From Hypomesus transpacificus (taxonomy: Eukaryota; Chordata; Actinopteri; Osmeriformes; Osmeridae): a DNA stretch of 64,000 bases. The notes beneath the pieces were generated by a model. The model saw only the letters and a program-made list of their open reading frames with translations, was not told where the DNA came from and made no database searches. The position numbers were made by a program, and so were the translations under genes. Below, in pieces: positions 30,701-44,159 of this stretch (position 1 is its first letter; every line of letters starts with the position of its first letter). The DNA lies in the NCBI RefSeq assembly GCF_021917145.1, contig NC_061082.1:5068032-5132031 (forward strand). Direction: 5' to 3'.

Positions 30701-33700
30701 GCCTGCTCCATCTTGATGCCCTCCACGATGTCGATGGGCTCCTTGACGATGGCATCAGGGTTCTCTGCTGCCACATCCTCAATGTTCACGCCCCCCTGAG
30801 AGCTGCCAATCAGCACTGGGCCCTGCGGGGGAGGGGAGGGGCTAAACATGAGCACACCTTAAAAAGATACGCACTTATACGCTTTGAGGGAGAACACTGA
30901 TTCCAAGAGGAATCCCTTTGAACATAAGAAATCAATACTCTGTACCACTACGCCATCTAGTGGCCAAAGCCACCTTTGTCAAAATAGGTGCAAGACTGAC
31001 CGATGTCATTGGTCAAGGACTTCCTGGTTATGACTGGAGGACAGTGACTGGTGGGCTGTGGTCACCTGACCAGTGAGAGGCTCACCTGGAAGGACCTCTC
31101 CATGGTGATGGCAAAGTAGTACTCCCTGCGTGGGTAGCGACGCTCGCAGATGAACACCTGGTTACAGATACGACCCTGCTCTCCCGTCTGCTTGGTGTAC
31201 AGCTTACGACCAATCATCTGAGAGGAGATGTCCCTCGCCTCCTCTGGCCTGGAGGAGGAGGAGGGAGGAGGAATGGGGAGAAAGAGTGAGAGGGGGAGGG
31301 AGGAGGGAGGAGGAGGAATGGGGAGAAAGAGTGAGAGGGGGAGGGAGGAAGAGGAGGGAGGAGGAGGAATGGGGAGAAAGAGTGAGAGGGGGAGGGAGGA
31401 GGGAGGAGGAGGAATGGGGAGAAAGAGTGAGAGGGGGAGGGAGGAGAAATGGGGAGAAAGAGTGAGAGGGGGAGGGAGGAGGAGGAGGGATACAGGATGG
31501 GTAGAGTGAGAGGGAAGAGAGAAAAGAAGGGAGAGGGATAGTGAAATGAGCCCAAAAGAAATGAGCAGTGTTAAGAATTCATGTCTAAACTATTACGTAT
31601 TTTTTATTATAATACTCCAAAAGTGGAGGAAGTTTAGAGAGAAGATGGTGGAACACGTACGAGTAGACAATCTTCACTCCTCCCTTGAGCCCGCCCTCGA
31701 ACGTGCCTTTCCCTCGCCCGCCCGCCAGCACCTGAGCCTTCACCACCAGGTCCTTGGAGGCTACAGCACAAACACAGGGCATGTCATCACTCGCACAGCA
31801 GGGAGGAAGAACAGAACAAGGCTGGATCCTGGTGTACCGTACTGCCACATCCACACCCAGACACACAGGGCGTGTTACAGAGCACTGGAACCACTCCGTA
31901 CCCCCTCTTAAATGAGTGACACATTGAACGTTATCAAGTTAATATGGATCCACGTTACTACCAAGAAAGGCTGAACACTCTGTAGACAGTGATGGCATGG
32001 AGAACTGAGAGCTTCTTCAACATCATGTCCAAGCATGTGTTTGGATAGAGAGGAACTTCCATGGGCTCACAGGAGGAGCGCCTGTTTCAATAAGCTCAGA
32101 TGTGTTTGGATAGAGGAAAACCCCACAGACAGATTCAGGAAGTGGTCCAAACTGAACTTAATAATGGCAGAAAGAATAAGCAAAAGCATTTACATTGAGA
32201 TACAATATGTGACAAATAATAGAGGAGTCAACATTTCAAATTAAGTAACAGTTCATATGAGGTAAGAATAATAAATGTTGTTTCTAAAGAGAGTTCTCTC
32301 CTTCAAAAAGCTGATTGTGCTTGCTAACTATCCCTCAGGCTGTCATCTCCACCATGACAGGTCTGTGTGACCTGATCTCACTGAAGCCCCGAGGCTATGT
32401 TTAGAATGCAGTGTGTGTGTCTGTGTGTGTGTCTGTGTGTGTGTCTGTGTGTCTGTGTCTGTGTCTGTGTGTGTGTGTGTGTGTGTGTGTCTGTGTGTGT
32501 GTGTGTGTCTGTGTGTGTGTGTCTGTGTGTGTGTGTGTCTGTGTGTGTGTGTGTCTGTGTGTGTGTGTGTCTGTGTGTGTGTGTGTGTGTGTGTTCAGCA
32601 TCGGTGCCAGCAAGCTATTTAAAAACTCTAGACAAGGGTCATTCTAAATTAGAAGTTTTGCACTTCTCAGATTTCCCCAAAAAATGAGTCTTGCAAAGAG
32701 TGGAACAAAAGCTGTGATAATGGATGACAGAGGCCTTCAAAGAGGCCTTAAAGCTGAATAGACCGTTTCTCACTCCTAAAATCAACCTGGTCTTAGGAGC
32801 AAAGAAAGAATATTTGGCAGCTTTATCAAAAACAGAAGAAGCAGGTTACTTTCCCTGGGAGGGAATTGAGGAATTTTAAGAAAAGCATTAAGGAAGTTCA
32901 TCTGTTACTCTAAATGTTAAACAGACCTGCCAGAGAGACTGAACAGCCCCTAAACCAACACTCATGTAGAGACCCGTTACAGACCCGTTAGAAACCTGTT
33001 TCCAACCATATTCAGTCCGAACGTGTGCTACAAGACTTGGAACTGAAGCAAGACTTGGAACTGCAGCAGGGCAGATTACATTTAGTCATTTAGCAGACAC
33101 TCTTATCCAGAGCGACTTGCAGTAGGTATGGGGACAATCCCCCCCAAGGCAAGTAGGGTGAAGTGCCTTGCCCAAGGACACAACGTCACTTTGGCACAGC
33201 CGGGAATTGAACTGGCAACCTTCAGATTACTAGCCCGATTCCCTAACCACTCAGCCACCTGACCAGGACAAGCTGCTGCAGTGCTACCAGACTGCAGCAG
33301 GGCAGTTCTGAGCAGGAATCCTGAAACCCTCTTCAGACCAACCCCACTCCAGCACATCCACCTTCCGATCACAGGTCCTCTCAGACACATCCTCACAGCA
33401 CCCCTGCACTACCGAATGTCCTGTGGCACTTGTCTAGTCACACCCATTTTTGTACAGTCATATGTTATTGTTTAGCTCCACGTAGTGGTCGTAGTTGTCT
33501 AGGTGATTTTCAGTAGCGTTGTGGTCCTGGGTGTAAGCTCTTTCGTGTCACTGCGTGCTGCTAGCATGTGATCGAAACCACAATAAACGCTCACTGGAAC
33601 TTATTTCTTACCGATCTGCTTAGCCGCAGAGTAGGCTTCGTCAGACGAGCTGGCCACCAGGCCGGCTGGCACAGCGATGCCCGCCTCCTTCAGCAGGCCG

Positions 33701-34680
33701 ATGCTCATGTACTCGTGCAGGGAGAGGTTCCTGTGCTGCTGCTGCAGGTAGGGGGGCTGGGCTTGGGCTCCATGGGACCCAAACACACCAGAGGACCCCC
33801 CCAGCACCTGGAGAGAAGGGGGAGAGGGGGGGAGGGGACACAATAGGAGTCGTTCAATGCAAAAAAACAAAGGCACATTAATGCAGCCTGGCTGTTAAAG
33901 AGAGCATGGACACATACGTGTGCGTACAAGTGAAGGCGCGAGGGCCTCCACGCTCGCACACAGACATGGGTTAGCGCCAAAATGAGAATGTCTAGCTAAA
34001 AACACTGAATATACTGAGAAATGTGACTGGGTGTTTGATGATACCTGACTGGTACAATTTTAAGTGGCATCCGCTCTGTTTTCAGCACGAGTCGTAAGGG
34101 GCACCTAAACCGATTTGGGAAGTTCTATTCGAGTGCAAGTGTGACAGATGCGATGGTGAATTTAGGCTGTTTCCTCCTATGCCCCTGGCCTGTGACGTTG
34201 CTAATGGCAGCTGTTGGAGGTCAATCTGTAGACGGCTGGCTATTTCACTAAGCACTCTTGATCTACCTTACAAACACGTAATACAAACAAACGGCACATC
34301 TGTATTTAATTTAGGTTTAGAGTGAATATATTCCCTTCATTTTTCAATAATCAAGCGAGTGAGGGGGATCATACACGCCAATGTTAGCGAGATAGCTTGT
34401 GTTAGCTTGCAAACTAATGCATTAGCCGCAGTCAGGCCATTTCAATACAAACACTGCGAGAGTGCGAGGATGGGCTAATGTCAAATATGACCCTGTCGCT
34501 GTCCGGGGATTTCTTGGTTACTGTGTTACTATACTGGCATAATAATTGCATACATCGGTAGCTGAAGTCTTTTTCTAGAGCTCGTCAAACACCTACCTTG
34601 GATGCGGAGTTTAGGGTTGTCCTGGTCCCACAATTTCTCAGTCTAGCCGACAATCGGCCGCAAATCAGGGACGTCGCCAT
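24720..34680 (-). CDS. SUCLA2: Succinyl-CoA synthetase, ADP-forming, beta subunit, mitochondrial
   Basis: Eleven coding exons, all with GT..AG borders and matching phases: 34597-34680, 33612-33807, 31661-31760, 31086-31248, 30694-30822, 30040-30178, 28981-29142, 28445-28587, 27172-27292, 25841-25929, 24720-24794. They total 1401 nt, or 466 residues, close to the usual 460-465. The enzyme converts succinyl-CoA and ADP to succinate and ATP in the TCA cycle with the SUCLG1 alpha subunit. Residues 1 to about 50 ([16 protein letters not shown]...) look like a mitochondrial presequence. An ATP-grasp domain follows ([30 protein letters not shown]). The ligase-CoA domain carries [18 protein letters not shown] and FLDVGGGAT. 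The C-terminus ends ITFQLPI as in the family. The gene is intact. Introns hold several minisatellites and a SINE. The start lies about 200 bases from the MED4 3' end. Confidence 0.97.
26656..27077. repeat. 8-bp minisatellite in SUCLA2 intron 9
   Basis: About 52 copies of ACAGGAGG / ACAGGGGG. Because 8 is not a multiple of 3, all three frames on both strands read through as RTGGQGD- or SPCPPVLL-type repeats, giving false ORFs of 150-260 residues. Confidence 0.95.
27437..27592. repeat. 30-bp minisatellite in SUCLA2 intron 9
   Basis: About five copies of a 30-bp unit with GAACTGGACCAGAGTCCCAC then TCCCTGGGGT. Open frames are repeat artefacts. Confidence 0.9.
28590..28846. repeat. CACACAGGGACA minisatellite in SUCLA2 intron 7
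   Basis: Irregular repeats of CACACACACAGGGACAGGGA-like units starting a few bases inside the intron next to exon 8. On the minus strand this GT-rich DNA leads into the exon 8 acceptor. Confidence 0.9.
31247..31490. repeat. G/A-rich minisatellite in SUCLA2 intron 3
   Basis: About five copies of a 40-50-bp unit containing AATGGGGAGAAAGAGTGAGA and GGGGGAGGGAGGA. On the gene strand it is pyrimidine-rich and abuts the exon 4 acceptor. Confidence 0.9.
32409..32595. repeat. (TG)n with TC interruptions, SUCLA2 intron 2
   Basis: GTGTGTGTCTGTG-type compound microsatellite of about 185 bp. Poly-CV frames are artefacts. Confidence 0.95.
33076..33263 (-). mobile_element. tRNA-headed SINE, copy 1
   Basis: Read on the minus strand, the head GTGGCTGAGTGGTTAGGGAA with a box-B-like GGTTGCCAGTTCAATTCCC is followed by a body with CTTGGGCAAGGCACTTCACC and the tail CTGGATAAGAGTGTCTGCT. 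The same family occurs at 43077, 44420 and 58887. Confidence 0.85.
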
Positions 34681-34889
34681 GTTTCCCCTCACAAGCTTCA
34701 AGGTACTTTAACGCATGCGTAGTAACCTACAAAGCCTGGTGCCCCTTGCACAGCCATTCAGCGCATTCTCCGTTCCTTACAGTTTGAAAACAGGGGTAGC
34801 TAGCTATTAATACTTCCAACTTTACAAGCAAGACGTTGTCCTTCAATGTCACTGAACCAACACACACAAATATACTTTCAAAACTGATT

Positions 34890-34895
34890 TTTATT
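34890..34895 (-). terminator. Candidate MED4 poly(A) signal
   Basis: AATAAA on the minus strand, about 870 bases after the MED4 stop and about 200 bases upstream of the SUCLA2 start codon, so the two genes are closely packed in tandem. Confidence 0.55.
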
Positions 34896-35761
34896 TACAT
34901 CGAGGGTGGGAAACCTTCCTTATGTACATATCTATTTACATTCCAAAAAACCTGACAGGTACTCATGTAGTCTAAGTAACCTGATGAATCAAAGTACGGG
35001 AGTCATACATAATGAGAAAAATACAAAACATGGAAAATGAATCCTAAACAATGGAGATGCTTTAACAAATAACAAAAGATTTACAGCACAGGTTTAAATC
35101 TGCAATTAACCCTTGCTAAATCAAAACACTGTGTGAAATCTCTGTTAGGGAACAGTTCAATTGGAGGTTGAAAAGTGGTAATACTTGTGTGCTTGTATTA
35201 CAAACATTCCCTTGACTGGTCCAGCCTTTACGATGGTTTGAGGTCAGCCCTGAACAATAAGAGTGAGATATTTGACGATTACAGACATTCCAAGAACTAG
35301 TCAAGTCTTAACCAAAGACCTAGACATGGATTAAACCTAGTCATTGACTAAACTTATCAATCAATAGTTTTTTTTTTTTTTTTCTTATAGTTTGGGACTG
35401 GGTCTTAATCCATGTCTAAGGAAAATGGCTGAATATGTCAAGTGAAGGACAGAAGCTGGGTAGGATTGAAACACAGGGAAGAGCAGTACCAACACACAGC
35501 AAGCCACCAGAGGATGCATGCTACTGAGGGCCAGCTCATCAGTGTGGCTTTTATAAAAGGTCTGTTGGATGAGAAGATCTCAGGACTCTCTGAGGTACTC
35601 GGGGTGTGCTGGTTAGTTCCCAACACACACATACATACACACACATACACACACACACATACACACACACACACAAAGATAAAAGCCTCCACACAAATCA
35701 TACATATGCACATGAGCCCACACATACACACAATCACACATGTACACACACACACGCACAC

Positions 35762-38033
35762 TCAGTCGGAGTCGCTGCTGCTGCTGGATGAGTCTGTAGA
35801 CATGGCCTCCACATCATCCTCGTTCTCCTTGTTGTGCCCCGGAGGTTCCAACCCAAAGTCGTTGCCATGGTGAGGGGGGAGCAAGCCCACGGAGACTTCG
35901 CTTGACTGCCAGGGGTACTGGGGGGTCAACACGTCTGGAGAGAAGGAAGGAAACGAGGGCTGGAGCTTAGTGGTTAGAGCACGATAGCTCAAGATATCTC
36001 AGGTTTTAAATCACCCTGAACTGTTCAAATCCCCCTTACATTGCTCTAAATGAAAGCGTCGGCTAAATTAACGCATTGCATGTTATTACGTTATTAAATA
36101 TATATCAGTGAAACTGTATTCTGTTGAATGAACAGTTCTGACTTGAGGATACCCACACCTGTCTAGACGTGTGCAGTATGGTATGTTCTAAAATATATCT
36201 TGAGTGGGCCGGAGAAAAGAATAAGTTAACTGTCGTACCAGGTAATCTCCCAGCAGCCAGTGCATCCCCTGGGAGGTGGCCGTTCACGCCATTGGTCGGC
36301 AGGTTGCTCATGTGACCCAGCATGCCGCTGCGCATCTCCAGGTCAGTGGGGTAGGGTCTCCGTGGGTCGCCTGGGAAACAAACACACAACACCTCGTGGT
36401 GTTACAGATCACAACAGAACCAGCATAGAACACTACACTGGTCAACGATTCTACATTCTCATTACAATTTGAGGAATGAGGAACAACTGCAATACTGGGA
36501 CGAGAAATATGCTTGAAAAATGATCTAAGCTACTTGAACGGTAATCTAAAATTCCTGTTATAGTAGTATCGGGTCATACTACTGCAAAGGGGGTACACAG
36601 ACTTGGCTGGCAGAAAGCAAAGCGGATACCTGGTACCCAGTTGAGGGGGGCACACACTGCATTGCTGGCACTGATCCTGTGGGCATACTTGATGATCTCC
36701 TCTGATGAAATACTCCCTGAAAAAACAGCATCCGTTTAAAATGAATATCAACAAGTTAGCTACAGATACATCAGCCTGTTAATACCTGTTAGCTGTGAAT
36801 TTTTTGGGCTTCATTGCTGTAGACTAATGCAGTGTCCATCATGCTCACCTTTTCTGGCTCTGTCGATGGATTTGAGCTTCTCCTTTGCCTGGTACACAGC
36901 CGTAGCCTGAAGGGACAAAGAAAGGATGATCAGTTCCTGACTGGCATCGTCCCACCACACAAGTCTGTTTATCTCCAGTAACTTTCAATTCACCATATCA
37001 AGGTCTGGAATGCACTTATTATGTATATTTTGCATCAACAAACTGCTTAACTCTATTGTATAACTGGCTGTTATGGGACATACTTCTGGTAACTACAAAC
37101 ATACTCAGGTGTGATTTCCTACATCTTCCATCTTTTACCTTAGAATCCTTCCAGCTAAGAGTTTACACTCATTACTCTCTCATTTACACCCACCAGTATG
37201 TGTTCGGCCTCTTTCAGCTGTTTTTGAAGCTGCTGAATGTCACTGTCTCTTTTCTCCACCTCCTTCTCCAGGATCTGCATCTCCTGGTGCACCTTCCCCT
37301 GATCCTGTGCTACCAGCATCAGCTCCTGGAACTCCTTATCTCTCTGGACAAGCAACTCCAGAATCTGGGGTCAAAAACAAGCATGGATTGTTACAAACAT
37401 AGACTTGGGAGTGTGGTATAGACAGTGTGTTAACTTCTCCCTTACATTTGCGTTCGTTTACACCAGAATGACATTCAAGCATTCAAAAACGTGCATATGA
37501 AAAGGAGGGGAGAATAGAAAACCTCTCCTAGAAAAAAAGGGTATATTTTCACAAATGTTGAGAATGTATGGTGGGATGGTGCAAGGAAGTAACAGCCCAT
37601 GGCTGTCTTACCTGTGTGTCATCGCTTGACTGAGGGAGTTTTTGGCTCCTTGACAATGCCAGCATTTCTATCAATTCCCTGAAATGGGTGAAGATAGTTT
37701 AGTGTACATAAAGATTATCGCACACTCGCAAAAAAGCATTTAAATTACTTTTGGGTTCGTTTCATGTAACTTTATTGTAAGTGTGTTAAATAATTTGTAC
37801 AATCATTTTGACCAGTTAATTTAGATGACAGCTTGACTGACTTGTACGGTATGTAGGCTGTTACTATAGCGGGAGTGACTTGTGTGAACACATTTTTAAA
37901 CAAATGAACGGAATTGCTGCCTTAAATAAACAAACGACACGAGTAAAATAGTAGACCATTACCTGGATAACACTTCTAGATCATCCAAAACAGATAAGAG
38001 CCGTTCTTTAGTTGATTTGTCGGCCACCGCCAT
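35762..38033 (-). CDS. MED4: Mediator complex subunit 4
   Basis: Seven coding exons with consistent phases: 37963-38033, 37612-37678, 37194-37364, 36849-36906, 36630-36716, 36239-36370, 35762-35934. They total 759 nt, or 252 residues, slightly shorter than the mammalian protein of about 270. MED4 is a nuclear Mediator middle-module subunit that links transcription factors to RNA polymerase II. Exon 3 encodes a long coiled coil ([30 protein letters not shown]). Exons 4-5 give [13 protein letters not shown] and the conserved [20 protein letters not shown]. The C-terminus is acidic and Ser-rich ([20 protein letters not shown]) and follows a conserved QYPWQSS segment. No lesions. It lies head to head with ITM2B. 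Confidence 0.97.
35958..36080 (+). mobile_element. SINE remnant in MED4 intron 6
   Basis: TAGTGGTTAGAGCACGATAG is an A-box-like head, followed by GTTCAAATCCC (B box) and a decayed tail CTCTAAATGAAAGCGTCGGC. It looks like an old tRNA-derived SINE, distinct from the copy at 33076. Confidence 0.6.
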
Positions 38034-38579
38034 GGCTGTTTCTTCCCTACTGCGCAGAACAGGAAATTAAGGAGCTTAAAAGAACCGATGACAAATAATT
38101 GCAGTAGCGACGCCTGCTGGATAGGAATAGTAGCCTACTCGCAAGACCAATTAATTGTGAAAGTAAAAGGATCATGAACTACTTTCAAAACGTTATAGCC
38201 TTAAATGTAAGATTTTCTAGAACTGTATAAGTAAAAATGTAGGCCTGCTGTGTAAAAAGTAAATCATGGCTCAGTTTCTGTAAATGGGCAGTCACTTGTG
38301 TTTCAGTTTTGAATGACTCATATCTGATCGGATTGGACTGAACCAAAGGCGAATGAATTTTATCTTTAACAACAAAGTGAAGTTGTATTGAGGAGTGCGC
38401 CCTCTGCCAATCAACCGCGTAGTTGCGTTTCTGTGTCAAGTGACGGCTGAACTGCTGATCTGCGACAGACGAATCTACAACACGGACTGCAAGGAACCGA
38501 CTTTTTCTTCGACGTTTGTGTCTTCTACAGTAAAGTTATCAAACCTCCCGGGTAGTTGTTCTTAAGTGCTCTTTTAGCA
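38034..38579. promoter_or_regulatory. Shared MED4/ITM2B upstream region
   Basis: The two start codons are 546 bp apart and face away from each other, so both promoters must lie in or near this interval or use 5' UTR within it. I see no TATA box, which is normal for housekeeping bidirectional promoters. Bidirectional activity is inferred from layout. Confidence 0.6.
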
Positions 38580-41500
38580 ATGGTGAAGGTATCTTTTAAT
38601 TCTGCCCTTGGGCAGAAAGAAGTGAAAAAGGACGCTGAAACACTTATTGCCGAAGAAGACAAGGTGAGTAAAATGGAACTTAATTACAGAAAGTTTCTAG
38701 TCTCTAGTCCTTAGCTCTAGCTAGATTGCTAGTGCTAAATAACTTATCAAGGACGTCTACTAAACTAGTCAAACTAATTTTCTTACAATGCATTGTTCAG
38801 TTTCTTTTCCTACACCTTACCAACAAAATTAAGACGAACCCTGTTACTACAAACTGCCGTTTTTGTGTTGTTGTCTACTGTTATTGACCGTTGATCTAAA
38901 GGCTACTTTGTTTAAACTCGTTTAAAAATTTTTTTTTACTGTTTTAACGCATTCATTAATGCAGGTTAACTAAATTAGGGAAGTATCAGCAAATATGTTT
39001 ATTGGTATTTGCGTTCAGTTCACATCTAGCTTTCGACTGGCTGTTGTCCCAGGTATTGTAGCTGTTTGGTTACCCGTCCCCCTCCCCCACATTAATAATA
39101 TTCTCAGAAAGACCTGCTTCTCTAAAGAGAAACTTTGTCCCTCGCAACCACAATACAATTGCACAAGTGGAATGAAACAAAACCTTTCCCCATATCGGTC
39201 CGATATGCATCACGAGGTTAGAATGTAAAAACGGAGGTATCTAAACTTCTAAAACCATGTAATCTGAAGCGCCTGAGAGAAGACTTTGAAGATGAGACTG
39301 GGAGGCAGACAAGCTAGCACTCAATGGCGTTGCATTTTCTAGTCAATGCCGGTATGGGCACATTGCCCCCTGGGACAATCTGGAGTGATAGACAAGTCTC
39401 CACTGTGTTGCAAATGTCTCTGCCTGTTTAATTGTTGACTCTTATCATCCAAGATGTCATAAAAAAATAATAAAAAAATGCCTGTCTTAAATGGTTTAAA
39501 GGTTTTAATTTGACATGGGCCTGAGTCATGTTTTTGACTAAACAAAAACTTGTGACATTGTCCCTAAGTCATTCTTGGATCATTATTTAAATCTCCTTTT
39601 TGAAAAGGCCAAAATTATCTGCCATCAGTATCCTATTTGTTTAGTATCGTCATCCAATTTTTATCTTGATTAAATTTCACTGAAGTTTAAGCTTTTCGTC
39701 AGGAGTCATTTGATCACTGTCAGTAATCGGAGACCGTTCTTGGGAAGTTGTCTTGGGTCTTAGGGCAAACCTCAGGTCTTTTTAATTTCCTAGCGGGGGA
39801 ATTTCCTCCTCTGTGTTGTGGTTTCTTCTACCACAATAAGAATCAGCTGTCTTTGATATGGGGGGTTTCATATCAGCAGGCTTACGTTTCCGTTTTCACT
39901 CCTAAAGCATCATAGTTTTCAGGAAACAGTGAGCAAGGATGCCTCTCCAAAGTTACTTTAAAAAAAGTATTATTATTATTTACTGACCACTTCCCCAGGC
40001 AGGAGGCTGCTTGCTGGGATGGGAAGCCCAGTCTGGGAAGGTCAAACCAGGGTGTGCTGAGGTGTCTCAGAGAGGGAGACAGGCTTCTCTAGTGGTCTGT
40101 TCATACTTAGCCTGATTAACCATGGATAGTTATTGACAGTGGGCAGAAGCTTGTGTGTGTGTGGGTAGGAGGAAACTAAACCATCAGATGTGTTCGTGAC
40201 ACATGTCATGTAAAGCCTAGTGGTTTTATATTTTTTGGGGGGGCTAATGGGTTTTCCCTACCATAGTTGCTCCTGTGTTGTGCTTATTAATGCTGGCAAC
40301 CTAACTAACATAGGCTTTGAGAATATTGTGTGACTAAGTGACTACACACAGTCATAACCGTTGGATAACCGTAGTCAAGTCAAACACATCCAGAAGAGGC
40401 TGGCCCTTTTTAGAAACACACGGCAAAGCAAAATACATCAGGGATGCCGAATTGCTCAGTCACCTTGTAAGCACGCTTGTCTCTCTCACAAGCAGGTCTG
40501 AGCAGCAAGGCTCCATCCTCTGGAGTGTGCATTACCTATACCAGGCTGCTCTGAAGGGCAAGGCTGCAGGGCGGCGTGTTTGAACAGGGAGGGATCTGGA
40601 GGCGACTTAGCGCCCCAGTCTTACCCGGCGGCTGCTGCCTGGGCTCCTGGGCTGTACTCCCTCTGGATGAGGCAGTTGACGGCTTTGGCTGTGCTTTGGG
40701 ACATAGAGGAACTTCACACTGTAATGACATGCAAATCAAGTTAGAGCCCAATGCAAATAAACTCTGTCAACAGCGTGCCAGAGTCCCAGAGTAGAAGTTT
40801 TGTATCTGTTTTTGTGGTTGAGTGGGGAAAGCAGTAGTGTGATCTAATAGATTAGTAGCTATTCACTGGGTTAGTGTTGTCTGGAGGTCTGTGATGGGTC
40901 CTGTCAGTTGAAAGGGAGTGAATGTGAAGATGTGGATCTCATATATTTAAAAGGTGGAGACTTATAAACATGATCTGGATAAAGACCCTCTGGTCATAGT
41001 TCACAGATAATTAGAGGAGATATTCTGGTTGTGGAGGGGTGGAGATAAGGAGTCAGAAGTGTGTGTGTGTGCGTGCCAGTCTGTATCTTTTATTTTGGTT
41101 CTGTGGTGTGAATGTTTGCAATGGCTTTGCCATGTGCCAGGTTTATCAGAGGCATCACATTCTTCTTGCTTCCTGTAGAGCCTGTTTGTGGTGCAGACAT
41201 GGAGAGGTGCAGTAGGCTGAGGCCAGCGCTGGGTGCTGCCTTACTCCCCCAGGTTCCCATCCGCCTGCCCCTGTGTGTGGGGGGGATGCAGTCTGGGGGG
41301 GGGGGGGGATTACGGTAATCACCCAGAGACCGCCTGCAGAGATTTAGCAGCCCTCCCACAGCGCGTCTACCACCAACACAGGGAGAGGGGAAGATTAAAC
41401 CAGCCACAGATGAGACCCTCCATCCCTCCTCCTCAGTCCTCTAACTCACCTCTCACCCAGAACCATGACCAGCCCCACAGGCAGGGTCCTGGACCTCAGA

Positions 41501-44117
41501 CCTCCAGATGTACCCCAGCCCCATGTCTGTCCAGCAGGGAGACCAGAAGGGCTGTCCTCATGTTGCTTGTCTCTCTCCAGAGGGTGAGATGACACAGTGG
41601 AAGCTAGGCTGTCTGAAACCGTAGCTCTGTCTCAGGTACCGACACCCTACCTGGGTCTGGGCTGAGGACACTAGCCTGCTTCTAGGGGGTATCATAGCCG
41701 TCTGCACATTCAAACAGTGAGTCACACAGTCCTCAACTGTGCCACGTTTTTTCTTAGGGTTAGGGTTAGGAGGAGGCTGAAATAACATGTTACATGTTGT
41801 GTTGAGACGGTGGGCGGTGAGGTTGCGTCTTATGGTAATGTGATACGGCACGGTGTTGTCGACTGTGCGTCACTGGAGGATTCAGCTTGGAGGATTCAGC
41901 CTGGAGGATTCAGTCTGGAGGATTCAGTCTGGAGGATTCAGTCTGGAGGATTCAGTCTGGAGGATTCAGTCTGGAGGATTCAGTCTGGAGGATTCAGTCT
42001 GGAGGATTGCATGTGAAGCGGTGGCCTCGGCTGGGTGGGTCCCGGCCTGCTGAAAACGCTGCTTTGTTCTCCTAAGGCGGCAGCTGTCGGAGCAGGTAGA
42101 GACCTGTGCAGCACACCTGAGGCCCCGGGCGGGGCGGAGGAACCAGGAAGAACACAGTCTGATGTAACCTGTTCCTGAGTCTCATGGCCAAGTATGGTTC
42201 ACTCAGTTCACCTGGGAGAGTCTGCCACAACACCCAAACAGTATATATGAGGATGTGTTTGGGGGATTTATGCTTTATTGTGACAGTGTGGAGGAACAGA
42301 GGGGGAGAGAGAGACAGAAAGGGGAAGATATGCAGGAAAGGCCCCCGGGTTGGAATCGAACCCGGGTTCCTGCGGTAAGGCCTCAGCCTATGAGGTACGG
42401 CTGCCCCACATACAGGCCTCTAACGTGACATCACACCTCATACCATGAGAGGAACAGTCCAACAAGGGCTGAAGATCACCGCCCTGCTGACGGCCCATGC
42501 TGGAAGGCTGGGTGATATTGGGCTGTCCGCTCAGACAGGCATTGATCCCCAGCCTGGCGTGACTGTAACTGGAGCCCAGATGAGCCAAGAGGCCCGGGGC
42601 TACCAGAGGATCAGCCCAGCAGAAAGCGATCGCTGTCTGAGGACAAGCAAACACCAAGCCCTGGAGATTCCCAGCACGGTCTCAGAAATGCCGCGGAGGA
42701 GAGATACCACGGTGGTCCTGAGGTTTAATGTTGACTGGAGAAGAGAGGAGGGGGGGCGGGGGGTAGTGGATGACATGGTTGTTGGTTAGAGGGGTGAAAA
42801 AGGAAGTTAATGTTCTTCTGTAGCCAAACCATAGCAGAGGAAGTGCTGACAAGCAGAAAACCCCAAACCACCACGTTAGTTCCCTTGTGACTACTCAGGG
42901 AGGTGAAACACTGGGGGTGGAGAGGGTGAGCGCTTTGACTTGAGCTGGTAAAAACCTCTTGGAGGAGAACTGTTTGATGGCATGTTGAGTCACGTTAAGG
43001 AACTGTACTTTGTGCTGTTGCAAAACTGTTTTTCAGAAGGAGGAAGTGTGTGATTTATAGCAGCCATAGGGAGTTGGATTGCTGAGCGGTGAGGGAGTCG
43101 GGCTAGTAATCAGAAGGTTGCCGGATCGATTTCCCGCCGTGCCACATGATGTTGTGTCCTTCGGCAAGGCGCTTCACCCTACTTGCCTCGGGGGGAATGT
43201 CCCTGTACTTACTGTAAGTCGCTCTGGATAAGAGCGTCTGCTAAATGACTAAATGTAAATCTACAATGAGGATGTTAAGATCTGATCTTTTACTAAATGA
43301 GGATGTCGAGATGGGGACATCGTTATTATCCTACGGTCTTAAGTCAATTGAATCAGAGGTAGTCAAGCCTACATATCATGTTCCCTGATGTCTACAGCAG
43401 CAGGGGTTCCTGTGTCAGGGTCAGTGAAGGTGAAGGGGCCCCTCTGAGGGACAGAGATGGCTCTACCTGGAGATGAGATGTGGAGAGAAAGGAGAAACGC
43501 CCCAGGAAATATGCCCTTTTTACTCTGGCCCAGCGCTTCCAATCAGAGTGGATCTAATGGGGTGGATGTTGGCTCTGTCCCACACCACAGTACCACCATC
43601 ACCCTCCCCTTGCTTCTACACCCCTCTCTCTCTCTCTCTACTTGAAATGTTGTCGACCGTCCGACAGAAAGGGTGCTTCCCGGGTCTGAAACCCCCTGCT
43701 GCGTGAAGAGACTCGTGGATGGAGAAGTGAAGAATGTTTGAAAGAGGCCTTATCACTTGGACAGAGTCCATTGAGGGCTTGCATGTTTGCGTGCTGATAA
43801 GCTGGCTGCGCTGTTGACTGTGTCAGAGTATGTGAAACCAGAGTCTGGAGTCCGCCATCACAGTCCCTCCCCTCCTCCTGGCCTTTATATATCTTGTCCT
43901 CTGGGTGAATTTGGATTCATTTCCGTCTCGGTCTCACGAGTGACTCCCGTCTAATAATCAAAGTCTGACATGCCCCTTGAGTTTACTCATTCCATAGGAG
44001 CTCTTTCACAATACAGATGTTAATATAGGCTACATGTTAGACGTTGTCAGACTCTTGTTCAGCACATGCCCTGTCCGCTGGCTGCTGTGACCTCTGACCT
44101 CTTTTCAAACCCCCCTA

Positions 44118-44159
<42 letters not shown>

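Noticed and set aside
35442-35873. 143-residue plus-strand frame opposite the MED4 last exon
   Set aside because: Runs through a (CA)n stretch and is antisense to the well-supported MED4 exon 7.
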